Counted from the first letter of the stretch, positions 1 through 8,210 are shown. The stretch: DNA of 64,000 nt from GWE2-40-63 sp041664345 (GCA_041664345.1 JBAYKX010000005.1:94010-158009), one strand, 5' to 3'. Numbers and translations: made by a program. The notes: a model not told the origin generated them from the letters alone.

Positions 1-332
1 GTTCGATAATATCTGTAAATCGCCGGTTAACGATTCACTTGGGCCGTTTCCATGTGTTACTAATCCATGAACAAAAAGGAACCATTTTTCCAAAGTTTTC
101 CCTTCCCGGTATCAAACGATAAGGCCAACGACTCGATTCCAATATAGGTACTCCCTTTTTTAATTCCCCCATCAAAATTTATTACAAAATCGCCAATCAC
201 ATCAACTCCAAATTCAAACGCATGGGCAAATTTAGTCGTATCCTGTGCATTGAGGCTTTGCATTGAGGCTACAATAATGGCTACAAACAAAAGTTGACGA
301 CTATAATTTGATATGGAAATAAATAATGACAT
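1..332 (-). pseudogene. Frameshifted N-terminal fragment of an OprB-like carbohydrate porin
   Basis: The first frame (332 down to 60) encodes a signal peptide ending near LNAQ, then a beta-strand-rich segment with GIKKGSTYIG. It stops at TAG, with TAA directly behind. Shifting frame by one base at about position 63 lets reading continue to the window edge as LVTHGNGPSESLTGDLQILS. A 'THG..P...LTGDLQ' block directly after a 'GG.KRG..Y.G' block is what carbohydrate-selective porins of the OprB family show (family knowledge). The simplest reading is loss of one T from GATTTA. The rest of the barrel lies outside the window, so I cannot tell whether the gene is otherwise intact. A sequencing error is the main alternative. 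It would have acted as an outer-membrane sugar channel. Confidence 0.6.
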
Positions 333-351
333 GTTTTTTGGTAAATTTTTG

Positions 352-369
352 TCCCGATAGCTATCGGGA
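352..369. repeat. 18-bp perfect palindrome, copy 1
   Basis: The sequence TCCCGATAGCTATCGGGA is its own reverse complement. It lies in the 63-base gap between the response regulator stop and the porin start, and an identical copy sits at 4505-4522. A terminator role is possible, but no good T-run follows on the minus strand. Confidence 0.85.
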
Positions 370-395
370 TGATTTTTAGAGTTTTCTTATTAACA

Positions 396-800
396 CTATC
401 TATCGGTTAAAAGCTTTTCGTTAATATAAAGCCTACCTGCTTGAATTTCCAACAATGCTTTTTCAAGGGTATGAAAAACCTCCGATTTAAATACACAACC
501 TTTAAATCCAGCTTCAATAATTTGTTCCAGAAATACTTTTTCAATGTGCATGGTAACAGCAAGAACCTTCAAGTTTTTGTGTATCCAGGTAATTCTTTTG
601 GTTGCCTCAATACCATTAATCAGGTCCATAACAATATCCATAATTATAATGTCAGCTTGGCTTATCAAGGATGGGGGTAGTTCTAAAAATTCTTTTCCAC
701 TTGTGGCTTCAGCTATTACCGTATGATTTAGTTTTTGCTCAATAAAGAATCGGAGGGTGGAACGGAATTCGTTGTTGTCGTCAACTATTATAATTTTCAT
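396..800 (-). CDS. Receiver-only response regulator (NarL/FixJ-like, lacks the DNA-binding domain)
   Basis: The 134 residues form one CheY-like receiver domain: acidic pair D7-D8, phospho-acceptor D55 in IIIMDIVM, T83 and K105. The sequence most resembles NarL-type regulators, including the helix 5 and linker region (residues 106-130) that normally leads into a LuxR-type helix-turn-helix. Here the frame stops at residue 134, and the 64 bases to the next gene cannot encode the missing domain. It lies downstream of, and on the same strand as, a HisKA_3 kinase (221-base gap), so the two are probably a cognate pair. It may act by protein contact, or may be a truncated remnant; all phosphorylation residues are kept. 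A -7 box at 823-830 suggests its own promoter. Confidence 0.88.
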   Translation of the reverse strand: MKIIIVDDNNEFRSTLRFFIEQKLNHTVIAEATSGKEFLELPPSLISQADIIIMDIVMDLINGIEATKRITWIHKNLKVLAVTMHIEKVFLEQIIEAGFKGCVFKSEVFHTLEKALLEIQAGRLYINEKLLTDR

Positions 801-822
801 GATGGAATTTTATTTATACCAT

Positions 823-830
823 CAAAGATA
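823..830 (-). promoter_or_regulatory. Bacteroidota -7 box for the response regulator
   Basis: On the minus strand this reads TATCTTTG, matching TAnnTTTG, 22 bases before the start codon. No clear -33 TTTG is seen at the usual distance. Confidence 0.45.
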
Positions 831-1021
831 ACTTTAAAAGAATTCAGTAACTAGAGAGTAAACCAGTATAACGAATAGGAATTGTACTTAAAATGGATAA
901 GGATTTACACCTGTTGCTTATGGGGTAAACCCTTAGGAAATTTATTGAGACGGATACTAATGACAATTTTGTAGGCTTTTTTCACGTTACGGTTCTGATT
1001 ACTATTGCTTTTAACCAGTAA

Positions 1022-3268
1022 TCATTTTTTGTTTAGTGGCAACTCAATGGATACTTGAATTCCATTTCCTATACTACTAACCACACTAATCTTTCCGTTT
1101 AATGCATTTACCCGTTGGGTAATATTAATCAATCCAAATCCTTTCGAATTATCTTGAATACTGATTGGATCATATCCATTTCCATTATCGGTATAGCTTA
1201 ATGCAATCCATTCATTGTTGTTATCAATCAATAATTCAATAGTTGATTTTGATGCTTTGGCATACTTTACCGTATTATTCAACAGTTCAGTTACAATTCG
1301 GTAAATTGTAATTTCACTATTTTTATCAAATCGGTCCTTAGCATTTAATTGGAACGTGACTGTTAATTTTTGAGTCTGATTTATGCAATTGACAAAGTTT
1401 TTTATTGCCACCTCAACTCCAAAGGTATTTAAAGTACGGGGACTCAAATTATTGGAAATTTCACGTATGGATTCAATAGCCTCATTCAGGTTTTTATCAC
1501 CCCTTTCGGTTATCAGTTTCTTTTTTTCCAAATCATCAGTTTCCGATAGCCATTGGAAATAAAGCTTAATAGTTGATAACAGCGGTCCCAATCCATCGTG
1601 CAAATCTCTTGAAAAACGGTTACGTTCCTTTTCTTCGGTTTCAATAATGGTGGATAGGAGTTTACGATCGGTTTCCTTGCGCTCTGTAATATCCCTGAAT
1701 ATTGATTGATAAGTCCTGTCAGGCATCATTTTACTTCTCATTTCAACAATAAGGGTGCTTCCATCGGTACGATAAATCTCTCTTTCAGTGACTATTGTTT
1801 CCCCACTTTGAAGCAATTTGAACTGAAAAGGTTTATTTTCGATACTTTGTTTGGTAAATGGTAAGTTTTGAATGGGTTGACCAATTATTTCGTTGCGGTT
1901 CTTTCCAATCATTAAACATAATTGGGAATTAGCTTCTATAATTATTCCTTCGTAAGAACCAATGAGTATCCCATCAACTGCCAGCTCAATCAGGTTTCGG
2001 TATTTTTCTTCACTTTCTTTTAACGCATTATCAGCGAGCTTGCGTTCAGTAACATCCCTATTACTAATCCTCCTGCCAAAATAATTTCCTGCTTTGTCGA
2101 AAACAGGCCTACACAAATGACTGATATGAACTATGGAGCCATCCTTTTTTGTAATTCTAAAATCAAAATTACCTATATTATGAATTAAATTTTCATTGTG
2201 TGAATTCTCAAAATGGCGATTAAATAATCCTGAGTCGTCAGGATAAACAATTTTTTTAATGAGCGTATAGTCTGCAAAAAACTCCTGGGGGGTATAACCA
2301 CTAATCCTTTCGCATGAAGGCGACATGTATATAAGCTGATTATCAGCTCCATCCCAATATTCCCAATCGTAAGTAAAATCAGCAACAGTTTTAAATTTTA
2401 TTTGATTGTCAATTAACTCATATTTTGTTGACAATTGCCGTTCAGCGTAATAAATAAGCACCCGGGCAGCAATAATACCTCCGGAAAGGATTACCAGTAA
2501 GGTCAGCAGTAAATGGCCATCGTGCTGGCTGGTGTGTTTATTTAACAACGAGAAATCCAATCCTACAAAAATTAGCCAAAGTAGAATGCTTGATACTATT
2601 ACTGCACCAAAAATCCTATGGTTATGCCTCATTGTTTTCAAAACCTCTAAGTCAAATAGCCGACGTATTAATGGTAGGCAAAGCAATGTATCGGCAACAA
2701 TGGTTATAAGTAAAACATTAATTGAGTCTTTAATTGCAAAAGCATTTAAAAAAGAGGGATCAATACAATTTATAGTGTTTTTAAACCAAAAGGGTGGGTT
2801 CAAAGAAAGCAATGGATTAATTAAATTATAAAAAGAAAGGTATAGTAACCCAACAAAAAGAATGAACACGATGGAAAACTTCAACATAAGGCGACGGTAT
2901 CCATGAGTTATTTCTATTCCATTTACAATTCCAATGGAAGTAAAAAAAACCAAGTATAAAAAAGTAGTTAAAACATTCAACCAACCTTCTTCTGGCCAAA
3001 GCAAGAATGGATAAAATGCGGCACCTGTTATACCCGAAATAAAACCGTATCGCCATCCAAAAGCTAAAGAAGCCATTATGGGCAAAATTATGATCCAGGG
3101 AATATTTATAGTAACTTCTGCTATTTGCGAACTAAAACCATAAGGAGATAAAACAAAACTTACTAAGCCAAATAAAATGGATACTAAAAGTTTTGTACTT
3201 GGTTTTAATGCGCTAACATTGTAAAAAATGCGAACGGTTTTTTGTAAGTTAATACTGCCAGTTTTCAT
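1022..3268 (-). CDS. Membrane sensor histidine kinase with two PAS domains (HisKA_3 type)
   Basis: The 748-residue protein has several hydrophobic segments in the first ~280 residues, resembling MASE1-like integral sensor regions, with FGWRYGFISG between helices. A PAS domain follows (about 290-410, ending RDVTERK) and a second one (about 420-535, ending RDITERK). The HisKA_3 dimerisation helix carries the phospho-acceptor in RDLHDGLGPLLS near residue 558. The C-terminal ATPase has an N-box (ELLNNTVKYA) and glycine motifs (DNGNGYD, GFGLINI). It should autophosphorylate on His and pass phosphate to the receiver protein encoded just downstream. The ligand is unknown. PAS domains suggest a redox, light or small-molecule cue, but no cofactor residue is evident. 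Confidence 0.92.
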   Translation of the reverse strand: MKTGSINLQKTVRIFYNVSALKPSTKLLVSILFGLVSFVLSPYGFSSQIAEVTINIPWIIILPIMASLAFGWRYGFISGITGAAFYPFLLWPEEGWLNVLTTFLYLVFFTSIGIVNGIEITHGYRRLMLKFSIVFILFVGLLYLSFYNLINPLLSLNPPFWFKNTINCIDPSFLNAFAIKDSINVLLITIVADTLLCLPLIRRLFDLEVLKTMRHNHRIFGAVIVSSILLWLIFVGLDFSLLNKHTSQHDGHLLLTLLVILSGGIIAARVLIYYAERQLSTKYELIDNQIKFKTVADFTYDWEYWDGADNQLIYMSPSCERISGYTPQEFFADYTLIKKIVYPDDSGLFNRHFENSHNENLIHNIGNFDFRITKKDGSIVHISHLCRPVFDKAGNYFGRRISNRDVTERKLADNALKESEEKYRNLIELAVDGILIGSYEGIIIEANSQLCLMIGKNRNEIIGQPIQNLPFTKQSIENKPFQFKLLQSGETIVTEREIYRTDGSTLIVEMRSKMMPDRTYQSIFRDITERKETDRKLLSTIIETEEKERNRFSRDLHDGLGPLLSTIKLYFQWLSETDDLEKKKLITERGDKNLNEAIESIREISNNLSPRTLNTFGVEVAIKNFVNCINQTQKLTVTFQLNAKDRFDKNSEITIYRIVTELLNNTVKYAKASKSTIELLIDNNNEWIALSYTDNGNGYDPISIQDNSKGFGLINITQRVNALNGKISVVSSIGNGIQVSIELPLNKK

Positions 3269-3337
3269 TAATAAAAATTAAACTTCAAAACTTTTTATAT
3301 CCTATTCAGTGCATGAATATATGAAATAAAAATCAAT

Positions 3338-3345
3338 TACCTTTG
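3338..3345 (+). promoter_or_regulatory. -7 box upstream of the SAM hydrolase gene
   Basis: TACCTTTG fits TAnnTTTG and lies 27 bases before the ATG, in the 104-base gap between divergent genes. No convincing -33 element is seen. Confidence 0.45.
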
Positions 3346-3372
3346 CCTATAGAAAATTCATGCTCCTTTTAA

Positions 3373-4152
3373 ATGACCATTTTTACCTTAACCACTGATT
3401 GGGCCAACGACGATTTTTACATTGGTGCCATAAAAGGGCTGCTATACAGCAAATGCCCTGATGCTAAGGTAATTGACATAACTCATAAAATTGATTCCTA
3501 TAAATATACCCAAGCGGCTTTTGTATTAAAAAATTCATTTACACACTTTCCGGCGGGTACCATTCATATAGTTGGCATTAATAGCGATGCCACAGATATA
3601 CAAACACCTGTATGCTTAAAAATTAAAGAGCAATATTTTATTGGAGCCGCCAACGGAATTTTTAGCCTGATGTTTTCTGAACAACCGGAAATGGTAGTTG
3701 AAATTAAAGAAAACGACCGGATAAAAAAAAGCTCTTTTCCTGAACTTACTATTTTTGCTGAAGCAGCAGTTTTTATTGCCCAAGGCGGCGATATGAAAAC
3801 TTTAGGACCCGAAATACAAGGTAAATACAGGAATGTGGAGTTTTTACCAGCCATTGATGAAAATGCGTTAACCGGGAATGTCATATACATTGACTCATTT
3901 CAAAACATTATTACCAACATATCGGTTGATTTATTCAATCAGATTGGTAAAAACCGAAAGTTTTCAATCTCGGTAAAAAGTGATTCGTATAGTGTTCAAA
4001 AGTTGAGTCAAAATTATTCTGAGGTTGAGGTGGGTGAATTACTGGCACTTTTTAATTCACTCGATTTGCTTGAAATGGCAATACGCAACGGAAAACTGGC
4101 CGAACTGATTGATGTTAAAGTAAATTCACCTGTAACCATAAAATTCCGATGA
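3373..4152 (+). CDS. S-adenosyl-L-methionine hydrolase (DUF62 / SAM hydroxide adenosyltransferase family)
   Basis: The 259-residue protein begins with TLTTDWANDDFYIGAIKG, the N-terminal DUF62 signature that holds the catalytic Asp. The second domain contains GNVIYIDSFQNIITNI, which binds the adenosine part of the substrate in this family. Members related to fluorinases and chlorinases, but lacking halogenation determinants, hydrolyse SAM to adenosine and methionine using an activated water. The length is normal. The stop overlaps the next start as ATGA, so the two genes are probably co-translated. It is cytosolic, and its physiological purpose in Bacteroidota is unclear. Confidence 0.9.
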   Translation: MTIFTLTTDWANDDFYIGAIKGLLYSKCPDAKVIDITHKIDSYKYTQAAFVLKNSFTHFPAGTIHIVGINSDATDIQTPVCLKIKEQYFIGAANGIFSLMFSEQPEMVVEIKENDRIKKSSFPELTIFAEAAVFIAQGGDMKTLGPEIQGKYRNVEFLPAIDENALTGNVIYIDSFQNIITNISVDLFNQIGKNRKFSISVKSDSYSVQKLSQNYSEVEVGELLALFNSLDLLEMAIRNGKLAELIDVKVNSPVTIKFR

Positions 4153-4433
4153 TAACACGTATTATTAAGGTTAAGATTAAACCGGAACATCTGGAAGCAT
4201 TTAAAAAGTACATTATCCAGTTTTTAAAAGAAGCCCGGGACTATAAAAACATTCATCACGCCGATTGCTTTGCCGATTTGGACGAACAATTTCATTTTCA
4301 TATTTATACTATCTGGCAAACTGAAGGTGCTTTAAATAAGTTCCGGAGAACAGAAACCAACCTAACCTTGAAAAACAATCTAAAGGAATGGTGCAGTTCT
4401 CCTTACGCTGCTTGGACTGTGGAGAATATATAG
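4149..4433 (+). CDS. Antibiotic biosynthesis monooxygenase (ABM) fold protein
   Basis: This 94-residue protein is one ferredoxin-like ABM domain. It starts MITRIIKVKIKPEHLEAF, has a central FHFHIYTIWQTEGALNKF, and ends with a short helix. Small YgiN-like members oxidise quinols or act as dimeric monooxygenases without a cofactor, but many have no known activity. It overlaps the SAM hydrolase gene by four bases. The TAG stop runs straight into a low-complexity tract that starts AGTTTAGAGATTAGAAG. Confidence 0.8.
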   Translation: MITRIIKVKIKPEHLEAFKKYIIQFLKEARDYKNIHHADCFADLDEQFHFHIYTIWQTEGALNKFRRTETNLTLKNNLKEWCSSPYAAWTVENI

Positions 4434-4475
4434 AGTTTAGAGATTAGAAGTTAGAGATTAGAAGTTGGGACACAA
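4434..4475. repeat. Low-complexity TTAGAGATTAGAAG tract
   Basis: Degenerate tandem units (TTAGAGATTAGAAG) follow the stop codon directly. The same kind of words recur after other genes at 30.7, 33.1 and 37.9 kb. Confidence 0.7.
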
Positions 4476-4504
4476 AGCTGAAAGGGCGTAAGAACAAAGC
4501 CCGG

Positions 4505-4522
4505 TCCCGATAGCTATCGGGA
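4505..4522. repeat. 18-bp perfect palindrome, copy 2
   Basis: TCCCGATAGCTATCGGGA, identical to the copy at 352-369, followed closely by CCCCGGG. It stands out from the AT-rich surroundings. Confidence 0.85.
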
Positions 4523-4550
4523 GCCCCGGGATAAAAGATAACCGCCGTAA

Positions 4551-4600
4551 GCGGTGCATCTAAATAGGTTGCAATGAAATACTAATACAACATGCACCGC
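4551..4600. repeat. 9-bp inverted repeat upstream of mazG
   Basis: GCGGTGCAT (4551-4559) and ATGCACCGC (4592-4600) are perfect inverse copies 32 bases apart, about 80 bases before the mazG start. The role is unknown. Confidence 0.5.
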
Positions 4601-4680
4601 AATAATAATAGTTGTTTGAAGTTGATTTAGACGTTTAGTGCAATAAATTATATAGTTAAGTAAAAATCCGAAATCAAAAC

Positions 4681-5457
4681 ATGCAAAAACACAAAGATGC
4701 CTTTGGGCAGTTGCTAGAAATAATGGATGAATTGCGGGCCAAATGCCCGTGGGATAAAGAACAAACCCTGGAAAGTTTGCGTACTCTAACCATTGAGGAG
4801 ACTTACGAACTCGCCGACGCCATCATGGAAAACGACCTTCCGGAGATAAAAAAGGAACTAGGCGATTTGTTGCTCCATATTGTGTTTTACGCCAAAATAG
4901 GTTCCGAAAAAGGGGCATTCGACATTTCCGATGTAATCCACAACCTGAATGAAAAACTCATTTACCGCCATCCACATATCTTTGGCGATGTTCAGGTAGC
5001 CGATGCCCGCGAAGTTTCCGATAATTGGGAACAACTTAAGTTGAAAGAAAAAGGCCGCAAAAAATCGGTGCTCGAAGGAGTACCCAAATCGTTGCCAGCT
5101 ATTATCAAAGCCCATCGCATTCAGGATAAAGTGCGCGGAGTTGGATTCGATTGGGACGAAAAAGAACAGGTTTGGGATAAAGTGGCCGAGGAAATGCAGG
5201 AACTGAAGGTGGAATTGTTGAAAAACCCGGATTCGGAAGAAGCAGAAATGGAATTTGGCGATCTGTTCTTCAGCCTTATCAATGCCGCCCGTTTGTATGG
5301 CATAAACCCCGAAAATGCATTGGAACGCACCAACCTGAAGTTCATTAAACGGTTCAATTACCTGGAAGAAAAAACCCTGAAACTAGGAATTGACTTAAAA
5401 ACCATGCCTTTGGCAGAGATGGAAAAAATATGGCAGGAGGCTAAAAAAGAGGATTGA
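4681..5457 (+). CDS. mazG: Nucleoside triphosphate pyrophosphohydrolase MazG
   Basis: At 258 residues it is close to the E. coli MazG length. The first MazG domain carries AKCPWDKEQTLESLR, the EETYELADAI helix and ELGDLLLHIVFYA, whose Glu/Asp residues bind Mg2+ in this family. The second domain repeats the pattern with EEMQELKVEL and EMEFGDLFFSLINAARL. It hydrolyses NTPs or dNTPs to monophosphate and pyrophosphate and is thought to clean damaged nucleotides and modulate ppGpp. It stands alone; a toxin-antitoxin pair follows after 124 bases, but MazG itself is not a toxin component. Confidence 0.95.
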   Translation: MQKHKDAFGQLLEIMDELRAKCPWDKEQTLESLRTLTIEETYELADAIMENDLPEIKKELGDLLLHIVFYAKIGSEKGAFDISDVIHNLNEKLIYRHPHIFGDVQVADAREVSDNWEQLKLKEKGRKKSVLEGVPKSLPAIIKAHRIQDKVRGVGFDWDEKEQVWDKVAEEMQELKVELLKNPDSEEAEMEFGDLFFSLINAARLYGINPENALERTNLKFIKRFNYLEEKTLKLGIDLKTMPLAEMEKIWQEAKKED

Positions 5458-5560
5458 ACTCAAGCCAGTATTCAAAGTGCGACTAATTAGAACCTATACC
5501 TTAGTTAGAGCCAATGCAAAGATAGCGCAACCAGACAGTTAGTGTTTTGATGAAAATGAG

Positions 5561-5568
5561 TATATTTG
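5561..5568 (+). promoter_or_regulatory. -7 box before the toxin-antitoxin pair
   Basis: TATATTTG matches TAnnTTTG and sits 13 bases before the antitoxin ATG, so the 5' leader would be very short. Confidence 0.45.
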
Positions 5569-5581
5569 TAAAAAAAATGCT

Positions 5582-5824
5582 ATGAAATCCACTGCAAGTA
5601 CAATATTGATAGATAATTATTTTGGACTATTAAATAGTTTGAGCAGAGAAAATAAAATTAAACTGATAGCCAAGTTGTCGAATTCTATTGTTGATGAAGT
5701 TTCTGAGAAAGAGAACGTAGTTGATAAGTTTTTTGGTGCATTTAAATCAGATAAAAGTGCTGAAGAAATAATTCAAGATATCAGAGAGAGCAGGACTTTT
5801 AATCGAACGATTGAAGCATTTTAA
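5582..5824 (+). CDS. Putative antitoxin of a VapBC-like module
   Basis: An 80-residue protein, mostly helical and charged, with an N-terminal segment (LLNSLSRENKIKLIAKLSNS) and a C-terminal EEIIQDIRESRTFNRTIEAF. The C-terminal helix with Ile/Phe and Arg residues is typical of the part that blocks a PIN toxin's active site. I do not recognise a named DNA-binding fold. The call rests mainly on its position three bases before a PIN-domain gene, as type II antitoxins are usually upstream and co-translated. It should bind its toxin and repress the shared promoter. Confidence 0.75.
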   Translation: MKSTASTILIDNYFGLLNSLSRENKIKLIAKLSNSIVDEVSEKENVVDKFFGAFKSDKSAEEIIQDIRESRTFNRTIEAF

Positions 5825-5827
5825 GAA

Positions 5828-6229
5828 ATGGATAAATATCTTTTGGATTCGAATATTTGCATTTTCTTTTTGAAAGGCAAGTACAATCTTAATGAAATGT
5901 TTAAGAAAATTGGATTCGAGAATTGCTGTATTTCAGAAGTGACTCTTGCTGAGCTAAAATATGGCGCTGAGTGTAGTAATAGGATTTCTGAGAACATGAA
6001 AATGATTGATGATTTTGCAAAAGAGGTAACAATTGTTCCAATATTCAATTCTTTAGGTGTTTACGCCAAAGAAAAAGCCAAGCTAAGAAAAACAGGAAAA
6101 CTTATTGACGATTTTGATATTTTAATTGGTTCAACAGCAGTTGCAAATAACTTGATTTTGGTTACGGAAAATGAAAAGCATCTCGTTAGAATTTCGAAAG
6201 TAAAAATAGAAAATTGGATTAAAAGATAA
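5828..6229 (+). CDS. PIN-domain ribonuclease toxin (VapC-like)
   Basis: The 133-residue protein is a single PIN domain of normal length. The N-terminal YLLDSNICIFFLKG supplies the first catalytic Asp, SEVTLAELKYGAE the central Glu, and DDFDILIGSTAVANNLILVT the downstream acidic cluster. These residues coordinate Mg2+/Mn2+ in VapC enzymes, which cut tRNA or rRNA loops and stop translation. All are present, so the toxin looks functional. It follows the antitoxin with a three-base gap. The target RNA cannot be read from sequence. Confidence 0.9.
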   Translation: MDKYLLDSNICIFFLKGKYNLNEMFKKIGFENCCISEVTLAELKYGAECSNRISENMKMIDDFAKEVTIVPIFNSLGVYAKEKAKLRKTGKLIDDFDILIGSTAVANNLILVTENEKHLVRISKVKIENWIKR

Positions 6230-6459
6230 AAATTCACTGGCGCAAATACCGCATTTTCTCTTGAATTTTCATTGGAATTTAAGTTTCTCCCTGACTATTT
6301 CAATAAAAAATTTAGTGCAAAAATATATAAAAATTGTGAGTTTCTTAAGCTAACTAACAAAGACACCGCTACTCAATACTAATACGTTATAGCACATTTC
6401 GAACATTTGAACGTATTGCACTAATAACATATATACATTTGATTTTAAGTGGCCAATAT
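6230..6459. other. AT-rich spacer upstream of the FadL-type gene
   Basis: No gene is seen. It holds an 8-bp inverted repeat, AATACGTT (6381-6388) and AACGTATT (6410-6417), about 45 bases upstream of the promoter at 6460. This could be an operator or chance. Confidence 0.4.
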
Positions 6460-6489
6460 TTTGAACCTATATAAATTATTATATCTTTG
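6460..6489 (+). promoter_or_regulatory. Bacteroidota-type promoter of the FadL-like gene
   Basis: TTTG at 6460-6463 and TATCTTTG at 6482-6489 are separated by 18 bases, close to the -33/-7 consensus of the Bacteroidota primary sigma factor. The ATG is 27 bases downstream. Confidence 0.65.
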
Positions 6490-6516
6490 TTTTGGTATTA
6501 ACAAAAACAATAAAAT

Positions 6517-7866
6517 ATGAAAAAGATTTATGCTTTGTTACTTGCTGCTGGTATAGGCGGCCAATTATTTGCGGGGGGTATTGTTACCAACACCAACCAA
6601 AGTGCTCAGTGGGTACGATTGCTTTCGCGGAATGCATCAACCCAAATTGACGCAGTTTATTTTAACCCAGCCGGGCTAGTGAGAATGGATGACGGGTTTC
6701 ATTTCTCGTTGCACAACCAAACCATTTTTCAGGAAAAAACAGTTACTTCAACCTTTCCAACACTAAATACTGATACCTATACGGGTGATGTTAAAGTGCC
6801 TATTTATCCTTCCTTTTTTGGAGTGTATAAGAAAGAAAAATTAGCCATTTCCTTTGGATTTGGAATTAATGGTGGCGGTGGTTCGGCAGAATTTTCAAAA
6901 GGACTTCCTTCTTTTGAAATGCCTTATTCAATGCTTCCGGGATTAGTTAGTAGCTTCGGCATTCCAACAACTGCCTATTCAACTGATATTTATTTTAAAG
7001 GAAGTTCAATTTATTGGGGAGCTCAATTAGGGGGATCATATGCTATTAACGATATGTTAGCTGTTAGTGCTGGTGCCCGTTTAATTATTGCAAAAAACTC
7101 TTATGAAGGTACGTTGGAAAATGTTATGATTAACCCAACTCATCCTTTAGTAAATCCAACAGGTGCAATGATGTCTGCATCAGCTTTTTTCACAGCCATT
7201 GGCCAACCCGGATATGCTGCAATGACAAGCAATATGGTTGTTGATGCAACCCAATCAGGAACAGGAGTTACCCCATTTTTTGGTATAAATCTAAATCTAA
7301 ATGATAAACTCAACATTGGTATCAAATATGAAATGAATACCAAATTGGAATTGACCAATGAATCGGAACCAGGTAAAGATGCCAACGGAATGTTCTTAAA
7401 TGATTCTACATTTAGAAGCGACATACCTGCAATATTGGCTATTGGTGCTGAATACAGTGTTATGGAAAAATTAAGGGTTTCCGCTTCATACAACCTTTAT
7501 TTTGACAAAAATGCCGATTGGAATGGAAGAGAAGATTTTGTTGATGACAACTTATTTGAAATTGCCTTTGGTGCAGAATACGATGTAACCGATAAAATCT
7601 TAGTAAGCGCTGGTTATCTAATAGGTAAAACGGGTGTTAACCAAGCTTTCCAAACCGATATTGACTTTAGCCTTTCATCTAATACAATAGGTTTTGGCGG
7701 TTGTTATAAATTTTCTGAAAAGCTTTCCGTTGATTTAGGGGTATTGTTTACTTCCTACAAAGATGCCAGTTCAGATAAAACGTATCCAGCTCCTCCAATT
7801 CCATATACCGAAACTTACGACCAAACGACCACAGATATCGCCATTGGTGTGAATTACAAATTCTAA
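6517..7866 (+). CDS. FadL/TodX-family outer-membrane transport protein
   Basis: The 449-residue protein has a signal peptide (MKKIYALLLAAGIGGQLFAG), then the family hallmark N-terminal hatch segment with NASTQIDAVYFNPAGLVRMDDG. The rest alternates short aromatic and glycine-rich strands and ends with a beta-signal GVNYKF, with a terminal Phe as in most outer-membrane barrels. FadL-type proteins carry long-chain fatty acids or other hydrophobic compounds across the outer membrane by lateral opening. It is transcribed alone, from a good promoter at 6460 to a strong terminator at 7886. The substrate cannot be inferred. Confidence 0.9.
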   Translation: MKKIYALLLAAGIGGQLFAGGIVTNTNQSAQWVRLLSRNASTQIDAVYFNPAGLVRMDDGFHFSLHNQTIFQEKTVTSTFPTLNTDTYTGDVKVPIYPSFFGVYKKEKLAISFGFGINGGGGSAEFSKGLPSFEMPYSMLPGLVSSFGIPTTAYSTDIYFKGSSIYWGAQLGGSYAINDMLAVSAGARLIIAKNSYEGTLENVMINPTHPLVNPTGAMMSASAFFTAIGQPGYAAMTSNMVVDATQSGTGVTPFFGINLNLNDKLNIGIKYEMNTKLELTNESEPGKDANGMFLNDSTFRSDIPAILAIGAEYSVMEKLRVSASYNLYFDKNADWNGREDFVDDNLFEIAFGAEYDVTDKILVSAGYLIGKTGVNQAFQTDIDFSLSSNTIGFGGCYKFSEKLSVDLGVLFTSYKDASSDKTYPAPPIPYTETYDQTTTDIAIGVNYKF

Positions 7867-7885
7867 ACTTTATTTTATTTATTTC

Positions 7886-7917
7886 AAAAGGCTATCCATT
7901 CAGGATAGCCTTTTTTT
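7886..7917 (+). terminator. Rho-independent terminator of the FadL-like gene
   Basis: A perfect 8-bp stem GGCTATCC / GGATAGCC with loop ATTCA is followed by seven Ts and starts 20 bases after the stop. Confidence 0.92.
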
Positions 7918-8210
7918 ATGGTTAAATTAAGTGTAGTGGCTAAATTGTATTTTTGTGATAATATTTAAAGCTAATATGACTATCAGGAATTATGAATAAT
8001 TGAGTAAATTCCCCCCTAAAGTCCCCGCCTAGGCGGGACACTAGCGCTGATTTCAGTTTTTGGCTTATTTGAGTGAGTTCATTTCCAAACTTTGAGGTTC
8101 TACCAAAACATCAATCAAGGCTAGCCCTCCCCAACGGGGAGGTGGCCCCGAGAACTCGGGGCCGGTGGGGGAAATATCCATATTATTTCCTTAAAAATTT
8201 GTAATAAACA
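7918..8210. other. Intergenic stretch with two GC-rich palindromic elements
   Basis: No gene is seen. The stretch holds the palindrome CCCGCCTAGGCGGG (8024-8037) and the double hairpin at 8126-8171, both far richer in GC than the surroundings. Confidence 0.6.
8126..8171. repeat. Tandem GC-rich hairpins
   Basis: CCTCCCC (8126-8132) pairs with GGGGAGG (8136-8142). Directly after, GGCCCCGAG (8144-8152) pairs perfectly with CTCGGGGCC (8155-8163), and GGTGGGGG follows. The CCCCGAG..CTCGGGG core recurs at 11579. Confidence 0.75.

Noticed and set aside
5582..6229. A link between mazG and the downstream toxin-antitoxin pair as one MazEFG-type module
   Set aside because: The toxin is a PIN-domain VapC, not MazF, and a promoter box precedes the pair, so MazG is only a neighbour.
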